Source: Hemibagrus wyckioides (taxonomy: Eukaryota > Chordata > Actinopteri > Siluriformes > Bagridae). Taken from it: a DNA stretch of 64,000 nucleotides. The notes under the pieces were generated by a model. The model was not told the origin of the DNA and made no database searches. It worked only from the letters and a program-made list of their open reading frames with translations. Made by a program: the position numbers and the translations under genes. The stretch lies in assembly GCF_019097595.1 (NCBI RefSeq), contig NC_080719.1, positions 11,761,001 through 11,825,000 of the forward strand, in the 5' to 3' direction. Shown here one piece after another: positions 47,780-58,500 of the stretch. Position 1 is the stretch's first letter; the number at the start of each line of letters is the position of its first letter.

Positions 47780-49021
47780 CACTATATTGCCAAAAGTATT
47801 CGCTCACCCATCCAAATAATCAGAATCAGGTGTTCCAATCACTTCCATGGCCACAGGTGTATAAAATCAAGCACCTAGGCATGCAGACTGTTTTTACAAA
47901 CATTTGTGAAAGAATGGGTCGCTCTCAGGAGCTCAGTGAATTCCAGCGTGGAACTGTGATAGGATGCCACCTGTGCAACAAATCCAGTCGTGAAATTTCC
48001 TCGCTCCTAAATATTCCACAGTCAACTGTCAGCTGTATTATAAGAACGTGGAAGTGTTTGGGAACGACAGCAACTCAGCCACGAAGTGGTAGGCCACGTA
48101 AACTGACGGAGCGGGGTCAGCGGATGCTGAGGCGCATAGTGCGAAGAGGTCACCAACTTTCTGCAGAGTCAATCACTACAGACCTCCAAACTTCATGTGG
48201 CCTTCAGATTAGCTCAAGAACAGTGCGCAGAGAGCTTCATGGAATGGGTTTCCATGGCCGAGCAGCTGCATCCAAGCCATACATCACCAAGTGCAATGCA
48301 AAGCGTCGGATGCAGTGGTGTAAAGCACGGCGCCACTGGACTCTAGAGCAGTGGAGACGCGTTCTCTGGAGTGACGACTCGCGCTTCTCCATCTGGCAAT
48401 CTGATGGACGAGTCTGGGTTTGGCGGTTGCCAGGAGAACGGTACTTGTCTGACTGCATTGTGCCAAGTGTAAAGTTTGGTGGAGGGGGGATTATGGTGTG
48501 GGGTTGTTTTTCAGGAGCTGGGCTTGGCCCCTTAGTTCCAGTGAAAGGAACTCTGAATGCTTACCAAGACATTTTGGACAATTCCATGCTCCCAACTTTG
48601 TGGGAACAGTTTGGAGCTGGCCCCTTCCTCTTCCAACATGACTGTGCACCAGTGCACAAAGCAAGGTCCATAAAGACATGGATGACAGAGTCTGGTGTGG
48701 ATGAACTTGACTGGCCTGCACAGAGTCCTGACCTCAACCCGATAGAACACCTTTGGGATGAATTAGAGCGGAGACTGAGAGCCAGGCCTTCTCGTCCAAC
48801 ATCAGTGTGTGACCTCACAAATGCGCTTCTGGAAGAATGGTCAAAAATTCCCATAAACACACTCCTAAACCTTGTGGACAGCCTTCCCAGAAGAGTTGAA
48901 GCTGTTATAGCTACAAAGGGTGGACTGATGTCATATTGAACCCTATGGATTAGGAATGGGATGTCACTTATGTTCATATGCGAGTCAAGGCAGGTGAGCG
49001 AATACTTTTGGCAATATAGTG
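47780..49021 (+). mobile_element. Complete Tc1-type transposon
   Basis: A 1242-base element has near-perfect 29-base terminal inverted repeats (47780-47808 and 48993-49021; outer sequence CACTATATTGCCAAAAGTAT) and a TA duplication on each side (47778-47779, 49022-49023). The length, short inverted repeats and single gene are typical of Tc1. It is nested within the L1, so it is the youngest insertion at this place. Confidence 0.95.
47914..48939 (+). CDS. Tc1-family transposase, intact
   Basis: 341 residues, the standard family length. The start is the ATG of [10 protein letters not shown], inside the element; the frame is also open further upstream, but that part lies outside the inverted repeat. 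Residues 1-50 form a helix-turn-helix ([10 protein letters not shown]), followed by the GRPR-like motif at 59-62 and a second DNA-binding helical part to about 115. The catalytic domain has D154 ([11 protein letters not shown]), D243 ([10 protein letters not shown]) and E278 ([14 protein letters not shown]), exactly DD34E spacing, plus the Gly-rich block [13 protein letters not shown] at 188-200. No stop or frameshift is present. The enzyme cuts and pastes the element at TA sites in the nucleus. Expression is unknown; an intact frame suggests recent arrival. Confidence 0.93.
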   Translation: MGRSQELSEFQRGTVIGCHLCNKSSREISSLLNIPQSTVSCIIRTWKCLGTTATQPRSGRPRKLTERGQRMLRRIVRRGHQLSAESITTDLQTSCGLQISSRTVRRELHGMGFHGRAAASKPYITKCNAKRRMQWCKARRHWTLEQWRRVLWSDDSRFSIWQSDGRVWVWRLPGERYLSDCIVPSVKFGGGGIMVWGCFSGAGLGPLVPVKGTLNAYQDILDNSMLPTLWEQFGAGPFLFQHDCAPVHKARSIKTWMTESGVDELDWPAQSPDLNPIEHLWDELERRLRARPSRPTSVCDLTNALLEEWSKIPINTLLNLVDSLPRRVEAVIATKGGLMSY

Positions 49022-50224
49022 TAAGTCTTTTGCATCATGGCATGCTAAGGGCATTAGGGAAATTAATGATTTGTACGATGAGGGTGCTTTTTGTTCATTT
49101 CAGCAGATGTGCAAGCAATTTCATATCCCTAAGAACAATTTTTTCCGCTACCTCCAAATTCGTGACTTGTGCGTAAAATATTCCCTCATTTCCCTGCTCT
49201 GCCTCCATGTTCTCCATTTGATCATTTACTGGAGGACCCTCCAAGATGCAAAGGCATCATATCGATGCTTTACTGTAAAATTTTGGCTCCACTCTATATA
49301 TCCCTCTCCCAAATAAAAGCTTTCTGGGAATATGACTTAGGAATGGTTATTTCTGATGAGGACTGGGAATCAGTCTTATATAGAATTCACAAGTCTTCAG
49401 TCTGTGCAAAACATGGACTTCTGCAGTGCAAAGTTGTACATCGAGTACACTGGACAAAGCTGAAATTATCTAAGCATATAGATCCTGCTTGTGATCGCTG
49501 TAGGTTTATCCCAGCCTCTAATGCACACATGTTTTGGTCCTGTATAAAGCTCAGGGGCTTCTGGTCTCCAACTCCAACACAATGGATTCGTCATGTCCTC
49601 TTTTTTCCTAAAGTTGGAGAAAATCAAACATTCTATCTCATCTAGGCTCATCTAGGCCGTTTAATAAAGCTTGGGGCCCTTTCAAGAAATATGTCAGGGA
49701 ACATGTTTCATTGTCGGACATAGACTGAATCTTAGTTCTAGCATTTTTTTTTCTTTTTCTTTGTTGTTTTTCTTCATCAGTTAAACTCTATTGTATCATA
49801 CTGATTGTACATTTTCATTGTTTTCCCAAGCCACACCTGTCTTGCTTTTTTGTTTCCTTTTTTTTTGTTTTTGTAATTTTGTCTTAAAATTCATAAATAA
49901 AGTTTAAAAAAAAAAAAAGATTACACACGTCCTTACTTAGTGTGAACTGCTGCATTTCTAAAAGGACGTATCAAAGTATCTTGGACTATTAGTTAATAAT
50001 AGATGAGGAATTAAGTTGAACCAGCAAATAATGTGTGATGATTCACACCTGTGTTGTTTTACTGGTAGTCTACTTATTTGTTTATTTGTGCTTTCAGCTG
50101 TAGTAGAGAGTGAGACAGAGTGTCATAGCTCAGTGAACACAACAGAAAGCTATTGGAAATTGGTACTGTGTAATATTAAGTTACAATTGTCAAAGTGATA
50201 AACTGAGCTACCTTTATTGGACAA

Positions 50225-50631
50225 GCCCTAAGAAGTGTTTTTTGTGAAAAACACAATGTTGCTTCAAGTAATTGTGACTCCAGACTGCATATAGAAGCTG
50301 ATGATCCCCAATGTGTCATTATAAGAAGATCAGCTCAAAGACATTCTTTAGGACAAGAAGAATTGATCAGACCTTTGTCATCCAGTATAAGGACCCTGAT
50401 TTTAGTGCTCAGCTCTGCAAGATCACACTGAAAATTATCTGGAAACTGTTCAAAACTATATCACAAGCAGAAGCACCAAGAAAAAAGAGCACAAGTTCTG
50501 ACACTGATGTTACCCTAGACACAGCAAGGAACTCATCCAGTCTGTCCAGTCCATCCTCTTCTACAGCCAGTGAAGTAGATTGGCCACACATTATCCAAAT
50601 ACCAAATTTTCCTGTTATGAGTTTCAACTGA
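50225..50631 (+). pseudogene. SAMD3-like (PB1-type) gene relic, best-preserved copy
   Basis: The open frame at 50311-50631 reads RTRRIDQTFVIQYKDPDF, SAQLCKITLKIIWKLF, then a Ser-rich linker (SSSLSSPSSSTAS) and WPHIIQIPNFPV before a stop. The FVIQYKDPDF...LC part resembles the end of a PB1-like fold, and the WP..FQIPNF motif resembles the linker of a gene family very numerous in fish and annotated SAMD3-like. This rests on memory. No start, SAM domain or C-terminus is present. It lies in the MLG3 upstream region and is repeated in inverted form elsewhere in the cluster. Confidence 0.45.
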
Positions 50632-51354
50632 GGAAAGCTACACAGAAAATCGTTTTTGCCTTTAAATTTACAGTAAAATACTGGCAGCTGAATTGAAAAA
50701 AACAACATACCATTAAGTGATTAAGATCAAACAATGATCTTGTTAACCTGTTTACATTAATGCTGTTAGCAATCCAACGGAGAAAACACACTTTAATTTC
50801 AGAATATTTAGGTGACACCAAGAGCTTTCTCTGTAAGCTTAAATGCCCTAAGATCATCAATATACCAAGATGAAAATCTCTCCAGCACATAACAAGCCTG
50901 ACTGTCAACAACAACAACAAAAAAAATGCAACAGATTCTTCTGAATTCTGGCAAGCTGACACAGTGTCCAGTAAACACCATCATAGCTTTGGAGTATGAG
51001 GTCCCATGCAAATCAGCACTTGATGCTAGCGATACCTAGACAATACATTAGACAAATCGAAGGAATTTGTACATTTGAATTTGTATATTGGTTTTAAATA
51101 TGAACTCTGGTAATGTAATTATTGTTACATTACCAGATTTAAAAGGTAAAAATTTTAACTTTTATAAAATGCATGTATATTTAGACAGGTCTGTAGATTG
51201 TTTATATTCTATGGAAAAAAGGATATAAAGCAAAAGGAAGTACTTTTTCATAGGCATAATGACACTGGACTTTTTCATAGGGTTAGGGTTAGTGCTCTCA
51301 GAGATGCTAAATTGACATTAATATTCTCTATTGATGATATATCTTTGATCTTAC

Positions 51355-51381
51355 TTGTTGTTTGGCCTTTAATCATTATAA
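51355..51381 (-). pseudogene. Remnant of a type I leader exon
   Basis: The minus strand keeps TAATGATTAAAGGCCAAACA and CAA/GTAAG, the last part and donor of a type I leader. The signal-peptide codons and the adjoining 5' sequence present at 35586-35772 are deleted. The flank motif CATAGGGTTAGGGTTAGTGC at about 51275 matches the flank of the leader at 35556. It is the counterpart of the MLG2 type I leader and cannot supply a signal peptide. Confidence 0.72.
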
Positions 51382-53020
51382 CTCCACCTTCATCTCCTCA
51401 GGGGAAATACCAGGATGCGTTTTAGATAACTTAGATTACACACATTCTTACTTAGTGTGAACTGCTGAATTTCCAAAAGGAAGTAACAAAATAGCTTCAA
51501 TATGAACTTCTTGTATTAGCCAATACAATACATCAAATATATTTGGTACTTAAAAAACATCAGTTCCTATAATTGACATATTGTATTTATGAATGACATG
51601 CAGTGACTTTTCTTGCAACAGTGTAATAATAAAAACATGAGATCCTTCGATTTGTACATTTTATGTTTAAGGTGGTTTGGACAACAACCAGAGGAAAAAG
51701 AAATCCTTTCAATAGTCAAGAATTATCACAGGTTTAACTGTATGAAAAAAAAGATTTATGCTTACACTTAAAACTTGGTCTTGGTCATTTATTATTAATA
51801 AACACTGCCAAGATTTGACTAATTTCACAATGCATATCAAACATTACAGCCATTCACCTTTCACCTACTGGCTACCTTTTAATGATTTACATCATTTGAC
51901 AGCTGCTATACACTTTAATTTTAGTGTGAGGTTTGAGGCACACAACTTTTGCAGTCATAACTCCTTACACTTTGATTTGCATATAAAGTTGATTAATGAA
52001 TGCCACAGCGAGGGTGTGGTCCTGTGTCAGCTGGATGAACTGGCAAGTAATGCATGATGATTCGCACCTGTGTCTTTTTACCGGCAAGCGACTTATTTGT
52101 TTCTTTGTGTATTCAGTAACTGTTGGAACCAGGGGGAGAGAATGCCAGAGTGAATGAAATTGATTTAATTCAAATTGTTACGTTTGCAGATTATATTGAT
52201 GACTGAATATGCAAAGCACTAATTCAAACTTCTCTCAGGTTTGTTTCCATTATTTTGTGGTTCTTTGCATTGGCTTATTGTCCTCTTGGGATGTAAATTG
52301 TAATCGTAGGCACAGATGTCTGGCTGACTGGAACAGGTTTTTCAGACATGCTTTTATGTCAGCATTTCATAAAAGTTGTTTCCTTCTGGCCACTCTACTA
52401 TAGAGGCTGGTTCTTTATAAGCTGATGATATTGTCCGGGTCTGCATGGATTATCCTATTTCACACAGTAACTTCTTAAGTGTTGTAGATGGTCTCCTAGA
52501 CACTTCTAAAATACTGAAATTTTTAGTTTTGTACTGAAGTTATCATTAAATTTCTTACTCAAATCGAATGGTAATCTATCTCAGTAACTCCAAACAGTTT
52601 CATAAAATAGCAGAATATATCTGTACATAAAATAAATATACAAATCACTCAAATCTAAAGACTCAATCAAGTCTGAGTCTTAAGCCACACCTTAAGTTTG
52701 AGTCTGATGCTGGTGTGGAGTTACACCACAATACATGCAGATAAAGTAGTAATTTGGCTTCCAGATTTGCACTATGACTTTTTTTTTTTTAACTCTTCCT
52801 TATGCTCAAGTTTACAGATGTGTACCTCCTGTTGAAAAGTTGATTATTTTCCAATAACAGCATATAGACATATACAAGTGTTATATTATGTTTATATTAC
52901 CAAAGTTACCAGAGATAATACTTTTTTAATCTATTCATAGTAACACTGAACATTGTGGAACATCATTTAATTCTTGTTCTCATTTACACTTGTTCCTTCA
53001 CCAGCCTCTTTTTCTTGAAT

Positions 53021-53023
53021 ATA

Positions 53024-53068
<45 letters not shown>
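53021..53068. repeat. ATT microsatellite
   Basis: About 15 ATT units, paralogous to 37457-37510. Confidence 0.9.
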
Positions 53069-54125
53069 TGATATTGTGGTATTAGTTAATGAGGTCACTT
53101 TGAATTCCTGTTACACATTTTATTTGTAGTTACTTGCTGATTTTTTCATTTGAAAATATATTTTATAAAATGCAATGGAGAGTAATGTATTTTTTTTATC
53201 TCAGAGGTGGAGTTTTTGTAATTAAAAGTTTAATGGAACAATTTAGAATCAAGTTAAATTCCAAATTTTGAGCTGTTTAAAGAAAATTACTGAGTTGTTT
53301 AGTCTCAGCCTCAGGTGTCATGCCATGAAAGCTGTCCGGACAGAAAGCCGTCCTGTTTACAAATGTGACAAATGAGCAAACAAAATGAACTGTGATTGGT
53401 TGCTTCACATGTCAGTCATACACCCTCTTGTTGAGCTGCTTCCAACTACGCAGATTACGATTAGTTAGAGGCTAAGAATTCTAAGGAGAATAATAAATAA
53501 AAAATTAATATTAAGTCAAGTCTAACTGGTGAGCCGTGTCAAATGATCTGATTTGTTAACTCTGACCCAGTGACTCATGTTTATTTAAATTGTGACACTG
53601 CCATCTTCTGGTACATATGAATTCAAACATGGTTGGTCAGAAAAAATGTTGCACTATTCATAAATAAATAAGTACTATTTTTGAGAAAAAATATGTAAGG
53701 TTTTCGTAAAAGGTACAAGAAACCAGTTTAGGCATCATGTAGAGTGCGTGTTTCACTATTAGATGGATCACTGGATTGTTGTGTGAACAACACAAACATT
53801 TTGTTTAAAGTATTAAAAAAAATATTAATTTATGTCTCTGTGATGGTACTATATATTCCTAATTCTCTGCCACACACTCATTTCTAGTTAATGTTTGTCT
53901 AATGGCTTTTTTTTTATTATTTTATGAGTAAGAAAGAATTAGCGTACAATTATGATCATGTTCACCATTTTATTTTGGTATTAATCACTGAAATATAAAA
54001 TTATGTATATATCCACTACCTGGATTATTTGTCTTTCTAATTGTGCATCGGGTTTTGAACTCAGAGCCAGGGATATCTATTGCATTGTTGGTAATCTCTT
54101 GACTATTCTACCATTTGGGAGCCAC

Positions 54126-54395
54126 TTAGTGTGGATGGGTTGGAACACAAACTGTGTAGCAGTGTAGCAAAAACTTCTCATCGCACATCAGTGACATTAC
54201 TAATGCTCTTGTAGCTAAATGGGAACAGATACCCACACATCGGCACACTCCAAAACCTAGTGGAAGCCCAGTAGTTCCAGGTATAGAGGAGGTTATTATA
54301 ACAGCAAAGGGTGGACTAAATCTGAAATTGGATGTTTAACAAGCACATATGGGTGTGATGGCCAGATGTTTACATACTTTTGGCCAAATATTGTA
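54126..54395 (+). pseudogene. Tc1-like element 3' relic, copy C
   Basis: As at 38966-39239, with the outer end TTTGGCCAAATATTGTA retained and the 5' half missing. Confidence 0.68.
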
Positions 54396-54496
54396 TGATG
54401 TTAGTTGCCACCAGGTATAATAAAATCTATTCTACAGACTTCAGGCTCATTCATTTAGATGAGTATTGATCAACACATTGTTGCTGCAGGTTTTCC

Positions 54497-54574
54497 TTAA
54501 GCTGTCACTTTTTCGATCTTCTTCACTGTCATCTTAATGGTACCATTAACCTTAGCCTGTATTTGTTGGTAAAA
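54497..54574 (-). CDS. MLG4 terminal exon (C-terminal cap, part 2)
   Basis: The acceptor TTGCAG is followed by 25 codons and a TAA at 54497-54499. It reads FYQQIQAKVNGTIKMT then KKIEKVTA, identical in protein to MLG2. Confidence 0.75.
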   Translation of the reverse strand, partial: FYQQIQAKVNGTIKMTVKKIEKVTA

Positions 54575-55326
54575 CTGCAATAAAAAGAAATATATGTGAA
54601 GTTACTTTTTACAGTTCCTTAATATTTATATACTTAAAGAAGTATACATACAGTACACACACATAGAATAATGTATATATACACATACATATATGATTAG
54701 ACATTTTGCAAGTTCTGCAAGGTGTGTGTAAACTAATGACCTCAAAATTACATAAGAACAGGAATTAACTTGCAGAGGTTCCATAACATTATTCAGTTAA
54801 AAATTGAAATTGGTAAACTGCTGCAGTAATGGAGGAGTAGCATAGACACCCCACACAATCTAATGCTTATAAATTATAAACACATCATGTTGTTATTTAA
54901 CAAAGATAAATGTATGATAGTGTGAGGTTTTCTGTAAAGAGACACTTATGCCAGTATCAACACTTTGTAACATAATTAGTTTTTGTCTTATTAACATCTT
55001 CTCAGCTTCTCTCATAAGTGAGTACAGGAACTAACTTGTTACACAAACATTTAATTGTAATTGGTTAAAAATATATAATGCTAAAAATAATCAGTTAATT
55101 TGCTGGAGTATACAAGGAAGAAAACACTTTGGCACATGCTGTAATAGGAAGATAATCAAAGTGGCTACATGATACTACTCTGTGGCTTATTTTCTTAAAA
55201 GCAGGTCCCACTATATTTACTTATTGCTTATGTTTACTCATGTTTATCTATATTACAATTAATAAAAAACACACAAAACTAAGTGATACTGTAATATTTG
55301 AAATATAGCATAAAGCATAGTCTTAC

Positions 55327-55403
55327 CTCTTCTATATATAGGATGATTTTTTCATCGCTTAGTTCAGTGACAGATTGCATCCAAACCACTGCCTGAGCAG
55401 ACA
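55327..55403 (-). CDS. MLG4 penultimate exon (C-terminal cap, part 1)
   Basis: A 77-base exon whose acceptor is ATTACAG/TG instead of ATTACAG/AG, so the junction codon becomes ATG (Met) where the other genes have Lys. It reads SAQAVVWMQSVTELSDE then KIILYIEE. The donor GAAGAG/GTAAG is intact. Confidence 0.73.
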
Positions 55404-55554
55404 CTGTAATGTACAGAGAAACACAAGAGTATTTTAAAAACAATTTAAAAAAAATTAATAAACAAACAATAAATAAACAAAACATAAATCCATCTAAAAA
55501 TGCTATTTCATATTTTAGAAATTAGAATAGGATATTGAGTCTTAGAGCATGTAC

Positions 55555-58500
55555 TTGTTTGTAGAATTTTGGTTGTTATGTCTGTTGTTGCTGGAGAGGT
55601 GGTTGTGATTGCGGTTGTTGTTGCATAGATAGATGTAATGGCTGTTGATCTAGGAGATTGGGTTGTGATGTTTGGCGTTTGTAGAGAGTTGGTTGTATTG
55701 GTTGTTGTTTCTGAAGAGTTGGTTGTTATGTCTGTTGTTGTTGGATAGGTGGTTGTAATGGCTGTTGATGTAGAAGACTGGGATGTATTGGTTATTGTTT
55801 CTGAAGAGTTGGTTGTTATGTCTCTTGTTGTTGGATAGGTGGTTGTAATGGTTGTTGATGTAGGGGATTGGGTTGTGTTGGTTGTTGTTTCTGGAGAGTT
55901 GGTTGTTATGTTTGTTGTTGGATAGATGGTTGTAATGGCTGTTGATGTAGAAGACTGGGTTGTGTTGGTTGTTGTTTCTGGAGAGTTGGTTGTTATGTCT
56001 GTTGTTGGATAGGTGCTTGTAATGGCTGTTGATGTAGGATACGGGGTTGTGTTGGTTGTTTCTAGAGAATTGGTTGTTATGTTTGTTGTTGGATAGATGG
56101 TTGTAATGGCTGTTGATGTAGAAGACTGGGTTGTGTTGGTTGTTGTTTCTGGAGAGTTGGTTGTTATGTCTGTTGTTGTTTGATAGGTGCTTGTAATGGC
56201 TGTTGATGTAGAAGACTGGGTTGTGTTGGTTGTTGTTTCTGGAGAGTTGGTTGTTATGTCTGTTGTTGGATAGGTGGTTGTAATGGCTGTTGATGTAGGA
56301 GATTGGGTTGTACTGGTTGTTGTTTCTGGAGAGTTGGTTGTTATGTTTGTTGTTGTTTGATAGGTGGTTGTTGATGTAGGGGATTGGGTTGTGTTGGTTG
56401 TTGTTTCTGGAGAGTTGGTTGTTATGTTTGTTGTTGGATAGATGGTTGTAATGGCTGTTGATGTAGAAGACTGGGTTGTGTTGGTTGTTGTTTCTGAAGA
56501 GTTGGTTGTTATGTCTGTTGTTGTTGGATAGGTGGTTGTAATGGTTGTTGATGTAGGGGATTGGGTTGTGTTGGTTGTTTCTGGAGAGTTGGTTGTTATG
56601 TTTGTTGTTGGATAGATGGTTGTAATGGCTGTTGATGTAGAAGACTGGGTTGTGTTGGTTGTTGTTTCTGGAGAATTGGTTGTTATGTCTGTTGTTGGAT
56701 AGGTGCTTGTAATGGCTGTTGATGTAGGATACTGGATTGTGTTGGTTGTTTTTTCTGGAGAGTTGGTTGTTATGTCTGATGTTATTGGATAGATGGCTGT
56801 AATGGTTGTTGATGTAGGAGATTGGGTTGTGATGTTTGGTATGGGTAGAGAGTTGGTTGTAATGGATGTTGTTTCTGAAGATTTGTTTTTTATGTCTGTA
56901 ATTGTTGTTTCTGGAGAGATGGTTGTAATCGTTGTTTGTGGAAAGGTGGTTGTTATGTCTGTTGCTGTTGGAGAGGTAGTTTGTGTAGTACGCAAATGTG
57001 TAGACAATGCAGCTGACGTTGGCGCTGTAGACAATGAAGGTGGAGATGATGTTTCATTTGCAGTTGATGTTTGTGTAGTAGCTGTAGACGTGGATGTTGG
57101 CTCTGTAGGTGATGAAGGCAGAGATGATGTTTCATTTGTAGTTGATGTTTGTGTCGGAGCTGTAGGTGTGGATGTTGGCTCTGTAGACAATGAAAAAAGA
57201 GATGATGTTTCATTTGTAGTTGATGTTTGTGTCATAATTGTAGACGTGGATGTTGGCTCTGTAGAAAATGAAGAAGGAGATGATGTTTCATTTGTAGTTG
57301 ATGTTTGTGTAGTAGCTGTAGGCGTGGATGTTGGCTCTGTAGTAAATGAAGGCGGAGATGATGTTTCACTTGTAGCTGATGTTTGTGTAGTAGCTGTAGA
57401 CGTGGATGTAGGCTCTGTAGACAATGAAGGCAGAGATGATGTTTCATTTGTAGCTGATGTTTGTGTAGTAGCTGTAGACGTGGTTGTAGGCTCTGTAGTA
57501 AATGAAGGCGGAGATGATGTTTCATTTGTAGCTGATGTTTCTGTAGTAGCTGTAGACGTGGATGTTGGCTCTGTAGAAAATGAAAAAGGAGATGATGTTT
57601 CATTTGTAGTTGATGTTTGTGTAGTAGCTGTAGACGTGGATGTTGGCTCTGTAGACAATGAAGGCAGAGATGATGTTTCATTTGTAGCTGATGTTTGTGT
57701 AGTAGCTGTAGACGTGGATGTAGGCTCTGTAGACAATGAAGGCAGAGATGATGTTTCATTTGTAGCTGATGTTTGTGTAGTAGCTGTAGACGTGGATGTA
57801 GGCTCTGTAGTAAATGAAGGCGGAGATGATGTTTCATTTGTAGCTGATGTTTGTGTCATAATTGTAGACGTGGATGTTGGCTCTGTAGAAAATGAAGAAG
57901 GAGATGATGTTTCATTTGTAGTTGATGTTTGTGTTGTATCTGTAGGCATGGATGTTGGCTCTGTAGAAAATGAAGAAGGAGATGATGTTTCATTTGTAGT
58001 TGATGTTTGTGTAGTAGCTGTAGGCGTGGATGTTGGCTCTGTAGGCGATGAACGAGGAGATGATGTTTCATTTGTAGTAGATGTTTGTGTAGTAGCTGTA
58101 GACGTGGATGTAGGCTCTGTAGTAAATGAAGGCAGAGATGATGTTTCATTTGTAGCTGATGTTTCTGTAGTAGCTGTAGACGTGGATGTAGGCTCTGTAG
58201 TAAATGAAGGCGGAGATAATGTTTCATTTGTAGCTGATGTTTCTGTAGTAGCTGTAGACGTGGATGTAGGCTCTGTAGTAAATGAAGGCGGAGATGATGT
58301 TTCATTTGTAGCTGATGTTTGTGTAGTAGCTGTAGACGTGGATGTTGGCTCTGTAGTAAATGAAGGCGGAGATGATGTTTCATTTGTAGCTGATGTTTGT
58401 GTAGTAGCTGTAGACGTGGATGTAGGCTCTGTAGTAAATGAAGGTGGAGATGATGTTTCAATTGTAGTTGATGTTTGTGTAGTAGCTGTAGACGTGGATG

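Larger units (their letters stand above)
47637..49933 (+). mobile_element. 5'-truncated L1-like LINE in the MLG3 upstream region
   Basis: The element (47653-49917) is flanked by the duplication AGATTACACACGTCCT at 47637-47652 and 49918-49933 and ends in AATAAAG and poly-A. A single uninterrupted copy of this 16-base site lies at 35121-35136 upstream of the MLG2 proximal leader. The coding remnant reads GIREINDLYDEGAFCSF, then FHIPKNNFFRYLQIRDLC, changes frame near 49170-49190, and ends with CDRCRFIPASNAHMFWSC (a Cys/His knuckle typical of L1 ORF2 C-termini). A Tc1 element splits it at 47780-49021. The left part (47653-47779) carries [12 protein letters not shown] and [11 protein letters not shown]. 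Confidence 0.85.
51898..55554. repeat. Segmental duplication copy C
   Basis: Third copy of the inter-gene block. It is closest to copy B (shared deletions and the same 64-codon frame at 52209-52403). Confidence 0.85.
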
